Assembly: GCA_938017975.1 (NCBI GenBank)
Contig: CALIKQ010000010.1
Span: 1 to 49,057 of the forward strand
DNA: 49,057 nt
Source: an uncultured Pseudomonadales bacterium
GTDB taxonomy: Bacteria; Pseudomonadota; Gammaproteobacteria; Pseudomonadales; Azotimanducaceae
Direction: 5' to 3'
A program made the translations under genes and the position numbers. Shown here piece by piece: positions 36,342 to 46,700 of this stretch (within the stretch, counting starts at the first letter, position 1; every line of letters begins with the position of its first letter). The notes below the pieces were generated by a model. It had not been told where the DNA came from. It did no database searches and was given only the letters and a program-made list of their open reading frames with translations.

Positions 36342-37076
36342 ATGAGTGCGGGCTCGACGCTTTCAGCGCAGCAGCTCCAAAAGGCGTTTGGAAGTAGACG
36401 TGTGGTTGATGATGTTTCGTTTCATGTCGACGCCGGTGAGGTTGTTGGGCTTCTGGGCCCCAACGGTGCAGGTAAAACAACTTGCTTTTACATGGTTGCG
36501 GGCTTGGTGGCGGTCGATTGCGGTAGTATTTTATTGAAAGGCAACCCGATCACGATGCGACCCATGCATGAGCGAGCACAACTCGGTCTCGGTTATTTAC
36601 CCCAAGAGGCGAGCATCTTTCGCAAACTATCTGTACAAGACAACCTTCTTGCGATTCTTGAGTCTGTAACCTCCTTAACACCCAGGCAACGAGAGGATCG
36701 AACAACAGCATTAATTAACGAATTTAATTTAGAGCACGTCCGACACAGTCTTGGCGTTTCGTTGAGTGGCGGTGAGCGGCGGCGAGCCGAGATCGCTCGT
36801 GCCTTGGCTACGAGCCCGCAATTTTTGCTGCTCGACGAACCTTTTGCAGGGGTCGATCCCATCTCCGTCGGCGATATCAAAAAGATTATCAACTACTTGG
36901 CTAAACGCGGTATCGGCGTGCTCATCACGGACCACAACGTTCGCGAAACACTCGACATCTGCCATCGCGCTTACATCATGAATGAGGGTCGTATCATCGC
37001 TGAAGGAAGCAGCAATGACATTCTGAGCAACGAGCTGGTTCAATCTGTTTATCTCGGGAAAGATTTCAGACTCTAG
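36342..37076 (+). CDS. lptB: LPS export ATPase LptB
   Basis: Cytoplasmic ABC ATPase that drives LPS extraction by LptFG. Walker [22 protein letters not shown]-loop [13 protein letters not shown], signature [16 protein letters not shown], Walker [14 protein letters not shown] and switch His in [12 protein letters not shown] are all intact. It has 244 residues. The ATG follows the lptA stop with no gap. The C-terminus VYLGKDFRL is family-typical. LptF and LptG are outside the window. Confidence 0.98.
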   Translation: MSAGSTLSAQQLQKAFGSRRVVDDVSFHVDAGEVVGLLGPNGAGKTTCFYMVAGLVAVDCGSILLKGNPITMRPMHERAQLGLGYLPQEASIFRKLSVQDNLLAILESVTSLTPRQREDRTTALINEFNLEHVRHSLGVSLSGGERRRAEIARALATSPQFLLLDEPFAGVDPISVGDIKKIINYLAKRGIGVLITDHNVRETLDICHRAYIMNEGRIIAEGSSNDILSNELVQSVYLGKDFRL

Positions 37077-37234
37077 CACCGCGTAAAGCTCCATCCTCAA
37101 CGTCACCAAAATGATCTACGGTCGTCGCACCACCTTGATCGATGTCTTTAAAAAGAGCGCACAAGCCGCTAGAGGCCTTGCAACGTCTTACCAAGCAAGT
37201 TTCATTCCAGTTCCATCAGCAGTATCATTCCGCT

Positions 37235-38827
37235 ATGAGTATGAAACCCGCACTTACACTCAAAATCGGTCAGCAACTGAGGATGACGCCCCAGCTTCAG
37301 CAAGCGATTAAATTGCTGCAGCTGTCCACATTAGACCTGCAGCAAGAAATTCAAGAAGCGCTTGATTCCAACCTGATGCTCGAAGAATTTGATGAAGAGC
37401 GCGAAAATACCAGCGCCGAGGAGACGCCTCAGGAAACGGTGGAGCCCTTAGCCGACGATACCTTTGAAAGCACGGATGCCGATCATCTTAACGAGCCTAC
37501 AGCATCCGATTTAGACCCTAACAGCGCGGAAGACTTTATCGACACAGAGGTCCACGACACCGAAATCGATGGCGATGTCGTTTCAGACAGCTCGGAGCTC
37601 ATGGATAGTGAAACGCTCAGCGACGAATTACCGGTCGATAGCGTTTGGGAAGATGTTTATGACGCGCTACCTTCAGGTTCAGCCAGCGGCTCTGGTTTTG
37701 ATGAGGATGGCGAAAGTTTCGATGCTCGCAATAGCCCTCAGATTACAGTCCAAAGCCATCTTTTGGAGCAAATCAATTTACTCAACCTGTCGGAACACGA
37801 TGAGGTGATTGCCTTGCACCTCATCGATGGCTTGGATCACGAAGGCATGTTGAGATTGGATTTGACGGAAATCCTCGAGGCCATGCCGCTAGAATGGGAC
37901 ATCGAAATCGATGAAATCGAAGCTGTCCTTCATCTCTTACAGCACCTTGATCCCCTAGGCATTGCCGCCAGAGATCTGCAAGAATGTTTGATGATTCAAC
38001 TCAAGGCGATAAGGGAGCCATCGGAAACAAAATCGATCGCCATGACTTTGGTTGAGAGTCACCTTCCAAGTTTAGGTAACCGCGATTTTGCGTTTTTGCT
38101 CAAAAACCTCCGAATCACAGAAACCCAGCTGCAGGCGGCCATCACTCTGATTCAAGGTCTTAATCCCAAACCCGGCGCAGATTTAATCAACATTGAGTCA
38201 CACTATGTGGTTCCAGATGTCATTGTCACAAAAAGAAACAATCGTTGGACGGTAGAACTCAATCCCAGCATCAATCCTAAAATTCGAGTCAATCCAGAGT
38301 ACGCCTCCCTCGTCAAACGAAGCGACACCAGCCCCGATCAAACCTATTTACGTGACCAAATGCAGGAAGCTCGGTGGTTTATCAAAAGTCTTCAGCAGAG
38401 AAATGATACGCTGCTCCGCGTTGCTACTAAAATTATGGAGGTTCAAGTAGGATTTCTTGATCACGGCGATGGTGCGATGAAGCCACTGGTTCTGCACGAT
38501 ATTGCAGAAGACGTTGGCCTCCACGAGTCAACGATTTCGAGAGTGACTACCCAAAAGTACATTGACACGCCGTTGGGCGTTTATGAGCTCAAGTACTTTT
38601 TTTCCTCCCACGTTGGCACCCATTCTGGGGGAGAGGTCTCATCAACGGCAATCCGGGCAAAAATTAAGGCGCTGATCCAACAGGAAAATACCCGTAAGCC
38701 CCTCTCCGATAGTAAATTAGCCGCACTCCTTGCCGAAGACAATATCGACGTTGCACGCCGAACGGTTGCAAAATACAGAGAAGCTTTAATGATCCCGCCC
38801 TCCAATGAGCGCAAGCAGCTCACTTAG
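37235..38827 (+). CDS. rpoN: RNA polymerase sigma-54 factor RpoN
   Basis: Alternative sigma factor for -24/-12 promoters, active only with enhancer-binding ATPases. Region I (LKIGQQLRMTPQLQQAIKLL), an acidic region II (about residues 55-140, very rich in Asp and Glu), the core-binding domain, a helix-turn-helix (LHESTISRVTTQKYI) and the C-terminal RpoN box ARRTVAKYRE are present. I chose the ATG at 37235 (530 residues), though a second ATG at 37241 fits as well; the frame runs open upstream but with unlike sequence. lptB-rpoN-hpf-ptsN-rapZ is the normal order. Confidence 0.97.
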   Translation: MSMKPALTLKIGQQLRMTPQLQQAIKLLQLSTLDLQQEIQEALDSNLMLEEFDEERENTSAEETPQETVEPLADDTFESTDADHLNEPTASDLDPNSAEDFIDTEVHDTEIDGDVVSDSSELMDSETLSDELPVDSVWEDVYDALPSGSASGSGFDEDGESFDARNSPQITVQSHLLEQINLLNLSEHDEVIALHLIDGLDHEGMLRLDLTEILEAMPLEWDIEIDEIEAVLHLLQHLDPLGIAARDLQECLMIQLKAIREPSETKSIAMTLVESHLPSLGNRDFAFLLKNLRITETQLQAAITLIQGLNPKPGADLINIESHYVVPDVIVTKRNNRWTVELNPSINPKIRVNPEYASLVKRSDTSPDQTYLRDQMQEARWFIKSLQQRNDTLLRVATKIMEVQVGFLDHGDGAMKPLVLHDIAEDVGLHESTISRVTTQKYIDTPLGVYELKYFFSSHVGTHSGGEVSSTAIRAKIKALIQQENTRKPLSDSKLAALLAEDNIDVARRTVAKYREALMIPPSNERKQLT

Positions 38828-38964
38828 TACATTCACTTTTTGTTCATCAAACTTCAGTTTTACAGGAACCCGCAGGTCTTGTTACGGTCATAAATATTGA
38901 GGACTAGCGCTTGCCCTGGCTGCTGCCCTTGGCTACCAGACCAATCGACGAAGGAGACCCTACT

Positions 38965-39297
38965 ATGCAGATCAGCGTAAGCGGACACCACATCCAGATC
39001 ACACAATCTATCGAAGCTTATATCCATAAAAAGCTAGGTCGCCTAGAGCGACATTTCCAGCCCATCTTAAGTAGCCAGGTTATTCTCACAGTCGACAAAA
39101 ATACTCAAAAAGCGGAAAGTCGAGTTCATATTTCCGGCACCGAAGTTTTTGCTGAGGCCGAGTCAGACAACCTTTACACCTCAATCGATCAGATGGCCAA
39201 AAAGCTTGATCGCAAAATTGTTGAGATCAAAAGAAAACTCGTTTCTAGGCGGCAGACGCAAACAGCCATCACAGAGCCAACCACAGCAACGGACTGA
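38965..39297 (+). CDS. hpf: Ribosome hibernation promoting factor (short HPF)
   Basis: Small protein that binds the 30S decoding region and helps form inactive 100S ribosomes in stationary phase. MQISVSGHHIQITQSIEAYI at the start, KLGRLERHF and YTSIDQMAKKLDRKIVEIKRKL are family blocks. It has 110 residues, the short form. The ATG at 38965 has an AAGGAGA site 8 bases upstream; an open frame from 38911 is not used. Confidence 0.96.
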   Translation: MQISVSGHHIQITQSIEAYIHKKLGRLERHFQPILSSQVILTVDKNTQKAESRVHISGTEVFAEAESDNLYTSIDQMAKKLDRKIVEIKRKLVSRRQTQTAITEPTTATD

Positions 39298-39354
39298 CAG
39301 TCTCGGATCAAGTGTTATACTACCGACTCCGTCCTTCGGTGATCTCTGTTCGCC

Positions 39355-39807
39355 ATGAAAATCGCTTCCATTCTCTCGCCTGCGAGAACGATGTGCCGGT
39401 TACCGGCCAGTTCTAAGAAACGCGCCATTGAATTGGCAGCAGCATTTATTGCAGAGAATGACGATCGCATTGAGGAAAACGAACTCTACCGACTGTTAAT
39501 TGCTCGAGAGAAAATAAGCCCGACAGGGCTCGGCTTTGGAATTGCCATTCCCCATTGTCGTATGGCGAACTGTACCGGAATCATGGGTACACTGATCACC
39601 CTCGAGCAACCTATTGACTTTGAGGCAATGGATGACCAGTTGGTCACCACATTATTTGTTTTGATCGTCCCAGAAAAAGAAATGAATGCCCACTTAGAAG
39701 TCCTCGCCATGTTGGTTGAGAAATTTCAAACGTCGGTCTTTAGGGACAAGCTCCTTGCCGCCGAATCTGCTAATGAACTGTATCTCGCTGCTATCGCCGA
39801 AACTTAG
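39355..39807 (+). CDS. ptsN: Nitrogen PTS EIIA component PtsN
   Basis: Terminal phosphoacceptor of the nitrogen-related PTS; regulates potassium transport and other targets through its phosphorylation state. The phosphorylated His is in GIAIPHCRM, within the family GxGIAxPH motif (GLGFGIAIPH). It has 150 residues. It lies between hpf and rapZ as usual. A short variable N-terminus (LSPARTMCRLPASSKKRAIE) precedes the fold. Confidence 0.96.
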   Translation: MKIASILSPARTMCRLPASSKKRAIELAAAFIAENDDRIEENELYRLLIAREKISPTGLGFGIAIPHCRMANCTGIMGTLITLEQPIDFEAMDDQLVTTLFVLIVPEKEMNAHLEVLAMLVEKFQTSVFRDKLLAAESANELYLAAIAET

Positions 39808-39855
39808 GATTTCACCGTATCACAGACTCACTCACTCGAAAAAAATCGCCCTGTT

Positions 39856-40746
39856 ATGAATACAACGCCACAGCAACTCATCGTTATCAGCGGCCGCTCT
39901 GGTTCAGGAAAGAGTACCGCCCTGCACGTGCTCGAAGATTTGGGCTACTACTGCATCGATAATCTCCCTGCGTCACTCATTCCCAATCTTGTTGAGAGGA
40001 CGAAAGAGCAGGGCTTGTCCAACAAAATAGCCGTAAGTATTGATGCAAGAAACTCAAGCGTCGACCTCGAACGCTTCCCCGAAGCTGTAGCGACCATCGA
40101 GCATGTCGATATTCGCGTTATTTTCCTAGATGCCAGTGGGCCAACCTTGATCAAACGATTCAGCGAGACGAGGCGAAAACACCCGCTGAGCGACCGCCTA
40201 TTAGGTTTAAAAGAAGCGCTCGAGGTCGAAAGCCACTTACTCGACGGCCTTGCAATGATGGCCTCGCTTAAAATAGACACCACTCAGATGACGCTGCATG
40301 AATTGCGCGATGTGGTGAGAGACCGGGTGGCGAATTCCAGCCAAGAAAACACGTTGATGTTCCAGTCCTTCGCGTTCAAACACGGTGTACCGGTTGATGC
40401 GGATTTTGTTTTCGACGCACGTTTTTTACCGAACCCGCACTGGGTTCCTCATCTTCGCCCTCAAAACGGACTCGACACCGAGGTCCAGGAATTTCTTGCC
40501 GCAGAGCAAGAGGTTCAAGATTTCCAAACAGAACTCTCCGCCTTTTTAGAGCGCTGGCTGGTCAAGTTGGTTGAAAGTAATAGAGCCTACATCACGGTCT
40601 GCATTGGGTGCACGGGTGGACAGCATCGGTCGGTCTATCTGGTCGATCAGTTGGCCGCGCACTTTGTACAATTAGGTCACGTCGTACAAACCCGGCACAA
40701 AGAACTCTCTCAACAGCGGACTCAATCACCTTCACCACACTCATGA
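39856..40746 (+). CDS. rapZ: RNase adaptor protein RapZ
   Basis: In E. coli RapZ guides RNase E to the small RNA GlmZ and so controls GlcN6P synthase. N-terminal P-loop ISGRSGSGKSTALHVLEDLG and YYCIDNLPASL; C-terminal CIGCTGGQHRSVYLVDQLA, the most conserved block. It has 296 residues. The TGA overlaps the npr ATG (ATGA). An RNase E/G relative is encoded at the end of this window, but whether it serves as partner is unknown. Confidence 0.97.
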   Translation: MNTTPQQLIVISGRSGSGKSTALHVLEDLGYYCIDNLPASLIPNLVERTKEQGLSNKIAVSIDARNSSVDLERFPEAVATIEHVDIRVIFLDASGPTLIKRFSETRRKHPLSDRLLGLKEALEVESHLLDGLAMMASLKIDTTQMTLHELRDVVRDRVANSSQENTLMFQSFAFKHGVPVDADFVFDARFLPNPHWVPHLRPQNGLDTEVQEFLAAEQEVQDFQTELSAFLERWLVKLVESNRAYITVCIGCTGGQHRSVYLVDQLAAHFVQLGHVVQTRHKELSQQRTQSPSPHS

Positions 40747-41030
40747 GGTCAGAGACTACAACAGTCAATAACCCTGCCGGACTTCACGCCCGATCAGCAG
40801 CCACCGTCGTAAAACTCGCTGCAAAGTTTCGCTGCAGCATCACCTTTGAAAATGCAGGCAAAACTGCGAGTGCAAACAACATCATGGCGCTCCTTATGCT
40901 CGAAGCGACCAAAGGTTCTCAGCTCAAAATATCCGTTGAGGGACCCGATGAGGACAAAGCACTTGCCGCGATGACCCATCTGATCAACATTAATTTCGGT
41001 GAATCGGGTGATTTTCGTGAACGACCTTGA
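40743..41030 (+). CDS. npr: Nitrogen PTS phosphocarrier NPr (HPr family)
   Basis: HPr-fold carrier that passes phosphate from PtsP to PtsN. The active His is in NPAGLHARSAATVVKLAAKF. The region of the regulatory Ser46 of HPr reads ASANNIMALLML, where Asn stands in place of Ser, consistent with no HPr-kinase control. It has 95 residues. Its ATG lies in the rapZ stop (ATGA). Confidence 0.95.
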   Translation: MRSETTTVNNPAGLHARSAATVVKLAAKFRCSITFENAGKTASANNIMALLMLEATKGSQLKISVEGPDEDKALAAMTHLININFGESGDFRERP

Positions 41031-42363
41031 GCGAAAAATATCAGCACTTCTAACCGAGCCTATCAGCAACGCTGACCTGCAAGATACCGCCTCTGAGCTC
41101 AGAGCTATGCCGCCAAATGACGCTGGCGCACTTTTAACCCAGACACCCTCGAATGCAAGACAACTCGTTTGGGATCTGCTTGACGAAAATTTCCAGGGTG
41201 AACTGATAGCCCATATCGACCAGGAACTTGTTGGCGACCTCTTTGCCAGCCGGTCTGCAGGGGAAATTGCGAACGTCATTGAGAAAGTCACCGCTGATGA
41301 CGACCTTACTGACATTATTCAGCAGTTACCGGACGGACTCACCGATGAAGTGCTCGACGAACTTGGAGCCCAAGATCGTGCTCGCATCAAAAAATTACTT
41401 ATCTATCCGCCGGACACGGCGGGTGGCCTAATGGATACACACATCATTTCGGTAAGGCCTGAGACCAACATCGATGCGGTTTTGCGCTACCTTAGACGCC
41501 ACCAAAAATTGCCCGACAACACCGACCAAATATTTGTCGTGGGCCCAGCAGGCCACTACCTTGGAAGTTTAGCCCTACAGACACTTCTTGTATCGGACCC
41601 TCAAACCCCGGTCGCCGAATGCATGGAAATCCCGGTTAAACCTCTGTCATCAGCGTTGTCTACCCACGATGTTGCACAGATCTTTGAGCGATACGATCTA
41701 ATTTCCATGCCTGTCTTAGATACAGCTGGCGTCCTGCTGGGCCGCATCACGATCGACGATATTGTTGATGTCATCATCGATGAGGCCGATCATTCAATGT
41801 TGGGCATGGCTGGCCTCAATGAAGAGTTCGACACTTTCGCGCCCATTTTTAAGACCGCCCGACATCGCGCGCTTTGGCTTGGCGCAAACCTGGTCACGGC
41901 TCTAGTCGCTTCTTTTGTCATCAACCTGTTCGAGGACACAATCGCGAAAGTCGTCGCGCTAGCGATTCTCATGCCGATCGTTGCGAGCATGGGCGGCGTT
42001 GCAGGGAGCCAGTCGCTGACTCTGATCATTCGAAGTCTTGCTCAGGGGAATCTGTCTCCGGGAAACGCCAGGTATCTGCTGAAGCGAGAAGTCGCCGTTT
42101 CGCTCTTAAATGGTCTACTGTGGGCATTACTCATTGCAATCGGCGTGTCCCTCATCTTTCAAGACCATATATTAGGGATCATCATCGCACTGGCCCTCAT
42201 CATCAATATGGCGATTGCGGCTATTGCCGGAACACTACTACCACAGCTGTTAAAAAGCCTCAGCATCGATCCTGCGATCGCAGGCACTGTGGTTCTCACG
42301 ACCATTACTGACGTGGTTGGATTTATCACGTTTTTAGGCATGGCCACTTATTTTTACGGCTAG
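40999..42363 (+). CDS. mgtE: Magnesium transporter MgtE
   Basis: Mg2+ channel of the inner membrane with a gating cytoplasmic part. N domain (about residues 10-130), two CBS domains (PPDTAGGLMDTHIISVRPE; PVKPLSSALSTHDVAQIF), a plug helix and five membrane helices, including GGVAGSQSLTLIIRSLAQGNL and the C-terminal AGTVVLTTITDVVGFITFLG with the pore-type Asp. It has 454 residues from the GTG at 40999; GTG at 41008 and 41017 are also possible and reduce the overlap with npr from 32 to 14 bases. Confidence 0.94.
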   Translation: MNRVIFVNDLERKISALLTEPISNADLQDTASELRAMPPNDAGALLTQTPSNARQLVWDLLDENFQGELIAHIDQELVGDLFASRSAGEIANVIEKVTADDDLTDIIQQLPDGLTDEVLDELGAQDRARIKKLLIYPPDTAGGLMDTHIISVRPETNIDAVLRYLRRHQKLPDNTDQIFVVGPAGHYLGSLALQTLLVSDPQTPVAECMEIPVKPLSSALSTHDVAQIFERYDLISMPVLDTAGVLLGRITIDDIVDVIIDEADHSMLGMAGLNEEFDTFAPIFKTARHRALWLGANLVTALVASFVINLFEDTIAKVVALAILMPIVASMGGVAGSQSLTLIIRSLAQGNLSPGNARYLLKREVAVSLLNGLLWALLIAIGVSLIFQDHILGIIIALALIINMAIAAIAGTLLPQLLKSLSIDPAIAGTVVLTTITDVVGFITFLGMATYFYG

Positions 42364-42392
42364 CATCGACGCCGAGGAAGGAAGACGCGCAA

Positions 42393-42965
42393 ATGACAAC
42401 AGCAGAACCTAAAAGCAAGAACCAGCAAAAGCAGCAAGCGAAAGAGACAACCAGACTAGGAGAATTACTGACTCAACTGTCTGAAGCACAACTTGAAGCC
42501 CTTCCATACCCCGAAATTCGAGCCGGTATTGCAGAGTACAAAAAAATCACCAAGGGTAACGCGCGAAAACGCCAAATGCTTTATATCGGCAAACTGCTGC
42601 GCCGGGTCGACCTAAGCGTCATCGAACAGCTGCTCGCACGATACGATAGTGCCAGTGAGTATCACAGACTGCATATTCATCAAATCGAGCAGTGGAGAAC
42701 ACAGCTCCTCAATGAGAACCCTCTGGTGATATCGCAGATCGGCGAAGCTTGCCCTGAGCTTGATCGCCAACACCTAAAGAACCTGGTTCGCGAAGCAAAG
42801 GCCGAGATGCTCCTACTCTCAGAGGAAAGCAAAGGCTCTGGGCCCAGCTTTAAAAAACTTTTTCAATATCTGAAGCGTTTGAATGATCAGCGGCTGGCCC
42901 TTGCTGCCAAGAAGGAATCTGAGCCCGAAATCGACGCAAAGCTTCAAAATCCAGAGCCGTTTTAA
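42393..42965 (+). CDS. darP: Ribosome biogenesis factor DarP (YjgA)
   Basis: DUF615 protein that associates with late 50S intermediates. The core LGELLTQLSEAQLEALPYPE, then ITKGNARKRQMLYIGKLLRRVD is the family signature, and RLHIHQIEQWRTQLL follows. It has 190 residues. Its final 38 codons or so lie opposite the end of the nitrilase gene on the other strand (116 bp shared), and the family's conserved KLFQYLK block falls inside that overlap. Confidence 0.94.
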   Translation: MTTAEPKSKNQQKQQAKETTRLGELLTQLSEAQLEALPYPEIRAGIAEYKKITKGNARKRQMLYIGKLLRRVDLSVIEQLLARYDSASEYHRLHIHQIEQWRTQLLNENPLVISQIGEACPELDRQHLKNLVREAKAEMLLLSEESKGSGPSFKKLFQYLKRLNDQRLALAAKKESEPEIDAKLQNPEPF

Positions 42966-43731
42966 GCACGCCTTCTCCGTCCGCAAGCACTGCAACAATC
43001 TTGCCCCATGGACTAACCACCATGCTGTGGCCGAACGTTTCACGACCGCTATCGTGTGTTCCTGTCTGGCAGGCGGCAACAACAAAGCCACCGTTCTCGA
43101 TGGCTCGTGCTCTCAATAGAACTTCAAAATGCGCTGCCCCCGTAACGCGAGTGAAGGCCGAAGGCACGCTAAAAATTTCTGCCCCCATCGCCGTCAAAGA
43201 TCGGTAAAGTTCGGGAAACCGCAGGTCATAGCATACCGACAAGCCGACGCTACCAAAGACCGTTTCCAAAACACACAAATCCTCACCAGCCTCAAAAGCT
43301 GCCGACTCCAAATACTGACCTTGACCATCTTCAACAAAAACATCGAAAAGATGTTTTTTATCATAACGCGCGACCTCTTGCCCTTCCGGATCAAGCACCA
43401 GCGAGGCAGCACGGACTCTCCCACTGGAAACAGGCGCTCCATCGGGCCTGGCAGACAACGGCAGCGTGCCAGCGAAGATATACGAACTGAGGGACTTAGC
43501 CTTCTGTTTTAAGTAATTTCTGATGGGGTGATCATCCCTCGACTCTCTTTGACCGATCTCCAACGGCGAAGAGGCTGCAAGTGCGGCAAAGTTCTCTGGC
43601 AGGAAAACCGCTGCCACCTCACCTGGTGCAATTTTCTGCAGCTGGACGTCCAGTGCCTGCAGACTGCGCGAAACATCAAAGCTGCTCGTTAATTGAATGA
43701 GCGCTATTGGGATCGGCTCATTGTTCTGCAT
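42850..43731 (-). CDS. Carbon-nitrogen hydrolase (nitrilase family)
   Basis: Cytosolic amidase of the Nit1/Nit2-like group. The catalytic Glu-Lys-Cys triad is complete: FLPENFAAL (Glu), RYDKKHLFDV (Lys) and SVCYDLRFPELYRSL (Cys). Related proteins act on deaminated glutathione or omega-amides; the exact substrate is not readable. The ATG at 43731 overlaps yhdP by 14 bases and has AGGAAGAG upstream; an in-frame start at 43776 lacks support. It has 293 residues, with about 20 residues beyond the usual end. rng-yhdP-nit is the normal order, but tldD, which usually follows, is not here. Confidence 0.92.
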   Translation of the reverse strand: MQNNEPIPIALIQLTSSFDVSRSLQALDVQLQKIAPGEVAAVFLPENFAALAASSPLEIGQRESRDDHPIRNYLKQKAKSLSSYIFAGTLPLSARPDGAPVSSGRVRAASLVLDPEGQEVARYDKKHLFDVFVEDGQGQYLESAAFEAGEDLCVLETVFGSVGLSVCYDLRFPELYRSLTAMGAEIFSVPSAFTRVTGAAHFEVLLRARAIENGGFVVAACQTGTHDSGRETFGHSMVVSPWGKIVAVLADGEGVLKTALDFEALRRFRAQIPSWQQGPAADHSNASDIEKVF

Positions 43732-46700
43732 TCGTCTCTTCCTGGAATGTTTTTTGGCTTCGAATTGAATCATCAAAAATAGCGACGAGCTTGACCTCAG
43801 GTTTCTCGAGGGTGCCAGAAATTTCGTATTTAAGACTGGTCAGCTCATCGATTTGATTTTTGAATACTTGTTGGGCCAGGAGCACCCCCGCACCCATCAA
43901 GGGTCCGGTCACAATTGCGCTATAAGCTGCATACCATGGCAGATTCTTGTTAAGGGGTAAGGTGAAAATCAGGTCGTTATCCAAGCTCTCAGTGATCAGA
44001 TCCACTTCACCAGCGAGCGTCAACTGGCTGCCAGCACCTGCAATAATGACTGGATCCAGAATCTCGACGCGTCCCGATGCCACAGCAAACGAACCCGTCA
44101 CACTATTGAAGGCATGCCCTTCACCAAGTATTTTGGACAGATCGAAACTAAGTCGCTGAGCGATCTCGGCAAAATCAAATATTCCCAGCAGTTTTAAGGC
44201 ACCCGCATCTGCCTGGGCCTGTACAATCCGACCTTGCCCACCTTCGACCTCAGCAACACCTGTAATGCCCTCGATGCTAATGTTCAGCGGAGAGCCCGGC
44301 CATTGAATCTCCGTCTGAAATTCAAAATCCTGCCCTTCTAGACCCGAAGCAAAGCCCCACGCCTCCAAACTCTTTCGCATGTCTGCAACAGAGATTACGC
44401 CTTCAAACACCGAATGTGGGGTGTCGGCATCTGGATACCAGGTCAGACCTGCAGGCACATCGACTTGCATCCCCTTTGATCGTGCTTTGAGATTCTCAAT
44501 GCGGATAACTTCCTCCGACGGACGCACTCTAAATTGCCAAGCACCAAATTCTTCCCCATCAAGCGTCACCGAATCAATCATGACATCGGCCAGCAATAAA
44601 TCATTCGAGGACAAAACCGAAAGAGGATCGCCCCCTGCTGGATCCGACTGAAAATTAACATCAGCAAGCTCGATTTCTAGTGGCGCTTCGGCATCATCAT
44701 TAATTCGAACCAATCCTTCAATTTCGTCATTTTTAAGGGTGACCTGCCAATGATCCACCTTAGGATATAACCCCAACGCTACGTCATTGAGCTCATAACC
44801 AAAGAGATCGAACTGCCGAGCCTGGACCTTGACCGATTCAAGGCTGCTCCGAAACTGCGACTCAACCGAACGATCACTAAAATCATCAAACCGTTGTAGA
44901 AATAAATTCCAAGCTTCAAGCGAGGCATAGGGCAATTCACCAATGATTCTCAACGCGTCAAAAGCACTGGCTTTTGGCTGATAACCTCCGATCTCAATTA
45001 CACCGCCGATCACTTCATCGTCGATCAATCTAAGAATGCCGCCGGCACTCGCATCAAAATTAAAAGCCAGTTCGGAGCCCTTGGATTGAAAGCGTTGGCT
45101 CAGTTGAAAGGCTCGACGATTTTCTGCTGATTGTTTACCAAGAGGTGGAGGAATATCGATTGTCAAACCCTCCAGAAAGCTCTGAATCTCGAGTTCGGGT
45201 TGGTCGTCCCGACCACCAAAGGGAATCGATAGTCGACCGATGAAGTCTGTCTCACCCTCCACAAAATTTAACAGCGTTAATGCCAACCAATCGTTTAGAC
45301 GGCGCATTTCTATTCGACCGTCTAAGTCAATCAATGTGGTTCCACCACTACCCGACAATTCCGTTGAAATTTGTGCAATCCCGGGCGCTCCGAGCATATT
45401 GAACCTAAGACCAGTAGCAGATAATCCGGTACTCGACTTAAAATTCAATGCGCCGTTTACATCAGACAAGCTTAATCCAATTTCAGCCAATTCCAGACCC
45501 ACACGATCCAGCGATAAGTCAGTCTCAACCATTGGCTTTTCTGCATTCAATCCAATCGGCACTGCAATCTTCAGCGACCCCCTCACTGTGCCTTCACCCC
45601 TCCATTGATCAGCCGCATTCTTAATCTCACTTTGGAGCGGCGTTTCTTTAAAGAGACGCACAAGATCTGCTGCAGGACCATCAACATCTGCGAGCACGCT
45701 TACCACCGACAAGCTGCCATCTTTCGAAAAAGGCACCATGAGATCGACATTTTCAGCCCGAGTCTCGTAGACCCTTGACCCTAAATTCCTTGCAGCGAGA
45801 CCTTCATTAGTAATTCCGACACGCCCCACAATGTTGGTGGCAGGCGGCCAAGCAGGATTAAAAAGCACTTCGCCATCAGTCATTTCAATCTGGATCTCGT
45901 AGCGTTTTTCTACATTGGGGCTCACCCTATCCAAAGATCCATGAACAAAAATGGCAGCTTTCCCCGCCGAACCCGCGAGCAGGCTCTCCTCGAGCCAGCG
46001 CGCCGAAGCATCTGGAACAGTGTTGGGGATGAAAGGCAGTGCATCCCTTAATTGAAAATTTTTCGCTCCGATCACGAGTCCCCATGTTCGATCCCTTCGC
46101 TCCGGGGCCATATTGATGTGCAGTTTTCCTTCCGCATCGAGCCCTGGTGTCTTGGCAATGAGCTTGCCTGAGGTCAACGCGAACCCTTGATCTGACACCC
46201 GATAAGTTAAGCGCCCAAGGCCCTTTTGAAGCGACCAAGGAGACTCGTATAAATGACCAAACTCAAGCGCCATCGCTTCGGCATTCAAATCCAAATAGCC
46301 GAAATCAAGACCAAGTTTGATAAAACCTGCTAGACCATCAACTCCTGGACTGGGCCCATCCTTTAGGGCCCTGAGATCTTGGATATCCGTTACAAGCGAG
46401 AATGTCTCCTTAAACTGACCACCGACACCAGACCATTGCAGGCGGCCAAGGCGAAACGTTGGGGCAACACGCTTTAGTTTGGCTTTGAACGTCTCAGGCA
46501 TCGTGACCTTAGCCCCTAACTCAACCAGAGCTTGACTCGCGGACGAATCAATCGACAGATAGTCCAACCAACCCGCCCATTCCGAGATTGACCCAACATC
46601 ATCCGCGCTGCCGGTAAAGCCAATATCTCCCAAATCAATGACCTGATCCATAATCCGCAACTCGGGTGCATTAAGCGCCAAAGTTAAAGATCGGTCCGTC

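Noticed and set aside
36729-37109. 126-codon minus-strand frame across the lptB end
   Set aside because: Antisense to the lptB signature and Walker B region; no ribosome site and no family resemblance.
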